From NCBI GenBank assembly GCA_028023455.1, contig JAQFVV010012418.1, forward strand, positions 10,421,279 to 10,485,278: a DNA stretch of 64,000 nt, read 5' to 3'. The stretch is from Epiperipatus broadwayi. Its lineage: Eukaryota > Onychophora > Udeonychophora > Euonychophora > Peripatidae. The notes beneath the pieces were generated by a model. It was given only the letters and a program-made list of their open reading frames with translations. It did not search any database and was not told the origin of the DNA. Positions 63,166 to 64,000 of this stretch are shown piece after piece. How positions within the stretch are numbered: position 1 is the stretch's first letter; each line of letters opens with the position of its first letter. Made by a program: the position numbers and the translations under genes.

Positions 63166-64000
63166 GGGAAAATAATATATCTCAAACCATTGTGCATATA
63201 CTAACCTGTGTGCTATTACTAACAGTTGAATGTATTTGGAATATTTAAATAAAGTTAAATTTTCTAAAGACATTCAATACTTATATTAGATAATGGAAAT
63301 AGTCAATATATAAATACAACTAAAATATCATCATCGAAAACCTTCAAGAAAATACTAGGTAGTTGTTATGATATTTTATTATTATAATAAATGCCAAGAA
63401 AAGGTTTTAAAATCAAAGCTCAGTAAATAACGTTTTATACTCAGATCATGTTACATGACCTATCAAACGGTTATTCAAATATTTTTTACTTAATGGTTTT
63501 GCCTTGCACTGGTTTTAGTAGTTATTCAAAGCTGTTGGTTATATTTTTTTCATATTTGTTTTATCATGGATGCAATGTTTTTAAAGTATAAAATAATAAT
63601 GATAAATTGAATTTTGTGGGCGTGTCTGTAATACACCCAGATATTCAAGAATTAGAATTTTTTGACAAGTGAAAAAGTTTGTCACTACTGAGAATTTGAA
63701 TCATGTTTTTTTATTTATTTAAGCTATAATATAAACTCAATTGTACGGTTGCTTTTATATGATGATAAAAGGATAAAATTAGTTGAATCTATAATTATGA
63801 CCGCCTTGCAACAATTTTTTTTTCTGTAGCGAAATAAAACAAATGAAATATTAAAAAGATTGAAGATTAGCTATTTTAGAAATAGATAAATTAAATGCAT
63901 CAATTTAGAAATTATTTTTCATAGATGGTTGATGAAATTAGTATATCATGCATTATGATTAGTAAAGGGTTAAATTTATTATCTACTGATTTTTCATTTT
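63166..64000. other. AT-rich sequence without recognisable features
   Basis: No gene, repeat or RNA was recognised to the end of the window. Confidence 0.45.

Overview
This window looks like intergenic DNA from an AT-rich invertebrate animal genome. By eye it is roughly three-quarters A+T. It has long (TA)n, (TTA)n and (GA)n microsatellites and no intact host gene. Nearly everything recognisable is mobile DNA: Ty3/gypsy LTR retrotransposons, Penelope-like elements (PLEs), LINE fragments, tRNA-derived SINEs and foldback elements. I cannot fix the species; a flatworm, mollusc or cnidarian would all fit.

Layout. 0-9 kb: a foldback element, a PLE endonuclease tail, a LINE reverse transcriptase fragment, a 0.58 kb foldback element, and a repeat insertion that carries a hammerhead ribozyme. 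9-20 kb: microsatellites, a 64-codon NUDCD2-like pseudogene fragment on the minus strand, a 114-bp perfect palindrome flanked by a 12-bp duplication, and a ~275-bp degenerate tandem repeat. 20-26 kb: a decayed LTR element that has received a second hammerhead repeat insertion (22757-23978). 26-35 kb: a very short SINE with a 13-bp target duplication, a second ~400-bp tandem/inverted repeat family that probably also had a hammerhead, and a minus-strand LINE RT. 36-52 kb: two solo LTRs placed in (TA)n tracts, a frameshifted PLE GIY-YIG endonuclease, and a decayed 8.2 kb Ty3/gypsy element nested inside an older LTR-like repeat whose uninterrupted copy lies at 60.8-63.2 kb. 52-61 kb: a young, structurally complete but non-autonomous LTR retrotransposon on the minus strand (2.6 kb LTRs, one 207-residue gag-like ORF). 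It is flanked by ~0.67 kb direct repeats of host sequence.

The most interesting system is the hammerhead-bearing repeat. At 23344-23402 and 23801-23859, exactly 457 bp apart, two tandem copies each keep every invariant nucleotide of a type I hammerhead ribozyme. Both have paired stems I and II, a minimal stem III and a GUC cleavage site. Two independent insertions have 11- and 12-bp target duplications, share a 3' end, and start with an inverted copy. In one, the repeat breaks at the predicted self-cleavage site. This resembles animal 'retrozymes' and Penelope-associated hammerhead repeats, and PLE GIY-YIG remnants occur in the same window. The family itself appears to be one I cannot match to a named element.

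All calls come from reading the sequence and from family knowledge; no search or folding program was run. Coordinates of decayed elements are approximate.
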